Below are positions 12,676 to 12,905 of a DNA stretch of 12,905 nt, piece by piece. The DNA lies in contig JAISKY010000027.1 in assembly GCA_031260745.1 (NCBI GenBank), positions 1 to 12,905 on the forward strand. The letters are read 5' to 3'. The translations under genes and the position numbers were made by a program. The notes beneath the pieces are model-generated. The model did not search any database. It saw only the letters and a program-made list of their open reading frames with translations, and was not told the DNA's origin. Source of the stretch: Oscillospiraceae bacterium (lineage in GTDB: Bacteria; Bacillota; Clostridia; Oscillospirales; Oscillospiraceae). How positions within the stretch are numbered: the first letter of the stretch is position 1; every line of letters begins with the position of its first letter.

Positions 12676-12905
12676 TTGAGCAGACCAAAAGGCTATAACA
12701 CTAAGCAGGGTGAAGCCGTTCTGTCATATTTCCGGACGTTCGGTGATACACATACAACGGTAGAGCGAATCGCCGGTTACTTCGCGGGTAACGATATTCC
12801 GATTGGCGTCACTACTATCTATAGGCATATTGAAAAACTTGAACAGAGCGGTAAGGTGCGAAAACTCGTCGTAGACGGCATCGCGGGCGCGTGTTACCAA
12901 TATGT
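12676..12905 (+). CDS. Fur-family transcriptional regulator, N-terminal part
   Basis: The frame opens at TTG 12676, preceded by GGGGGTGATT at 12661-12670, an extended match to the 16S anti-Shine-Dalgarno, and runs off the right edge after 76 codons. The product begins MSRPKGYNTKQGEAVLSYF. It continues with the Fur-type winged helix: TVERIAGYFAGNDIPIGVTTIYRHIEKLEQSGKVRKL, where the TTIYRHIEKL helix is the family recognition helix. The segment ending in GACYQYV is where the hinge and first metal site follow in Fur, Zur and PerR. The metal ligands lie outside the window, so the subfamily (iron, zinc, peroxide) cannot be named. The promoter carries one or two dyads that may be its own targets. 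Confidence 0.88.
   Translation, partial: MSRPKGYNTKQGEAVLSYFRTFGDTHTTVERIAGYFAGNDIPIGVTTIYRHIEKLEQSGKVRKLVVDGIAGACYQY

Noticed and set aside
1..12905. CRISPR arrays, tRNA/rRNA genes, transposase genes, phage genes
   Set aside because: No regularly spaced repeats, no cloverleaf or rRNA-like sequence, and no integrase or transposase motifs were seen on either strand.

Overview
The window reads as a stretch of chromosome from a Gram-positive, low-to-intermediate GC bacterium of the Bacillota, most likely class Clostridia and probably uncultured. This rests on several signs: strong AGGAGG-type ribosome binding sites, sigma-A promoters close to consensus, TTG starts, a large lipoprotein-type solute-binding protein, a clostridial 2[4Fe-4S] ferredoxin, a DUF4125 protein, NrdR and a Fur-family regulator. 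Nothing points to a phage, plasmid, insertion sequence, CRISPR array or tRNA/rRNA gene. The genome-level placement is inference.

Layout, left to right. Bases 1-130 are the last 42 codons of an elongation factor G gene. A structured AT-rich gap follows, then deoD (purine nucleoside phosphorylase). A bidirectional terminator separates deoD from a convergent histidine-kinase-like gene (minus strand) whose phosphoacceptor histidine appears to be replaced. Divergent from that is an 890-residue lipoprotein, a propeller-like domain joined to an extracellular solute-binding domain, followed by a PatB/MalY-type aminotransferase (C-S lyase). A small minus-strand membrane-protein ORF (57 residues) lies in the gap before nrdR and overlaps the aminotransferase 3' end. 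A 22-bp perfect inverted repeat then separates nrdR from three minus-strand genes, each with its own signals: a two-helix membrane protein resembling YcxB, a ferredoxin, and a DUF4125 protein. The putP sodium/proline symporter is divergent from DUF4125 and shares promoter sequence with it. mobA (molybdenum cofactor guanylyltransferase) is convergent with putP and is preceded by a 35-codon ORF whose stop overlaps the mobA start (TAATG).

The right end holds a TTG-started fusion of an AraC-type DNA-binding domain to an aminoglycoside-phosphotransferase-like kinase, with a well-formed internal ribosome binding site and ATG exactly at the domain junction. A hairpin-rich intergenic stretch of about 230 bases follows, bracketed by a 12-base direct repeat. 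The window ends in the start of a Fur-family regulator behind a near-consensus promoter that contains a perfect dyad.

Most genes are housekeeping or metabolic singletons (purine salvage, deoxyribonucleotide control, redox, Mo cofactor, proline uptake) and do not form one pathway. The points most worth following are the AraC-kinase fusion with its nested start, the histidine kinase lacking its histidine, the coupled leader ORF before mobA, the unlisted small membrane-protein ORF, and the two structured intergenic regions (131-302 and 12445-12675).
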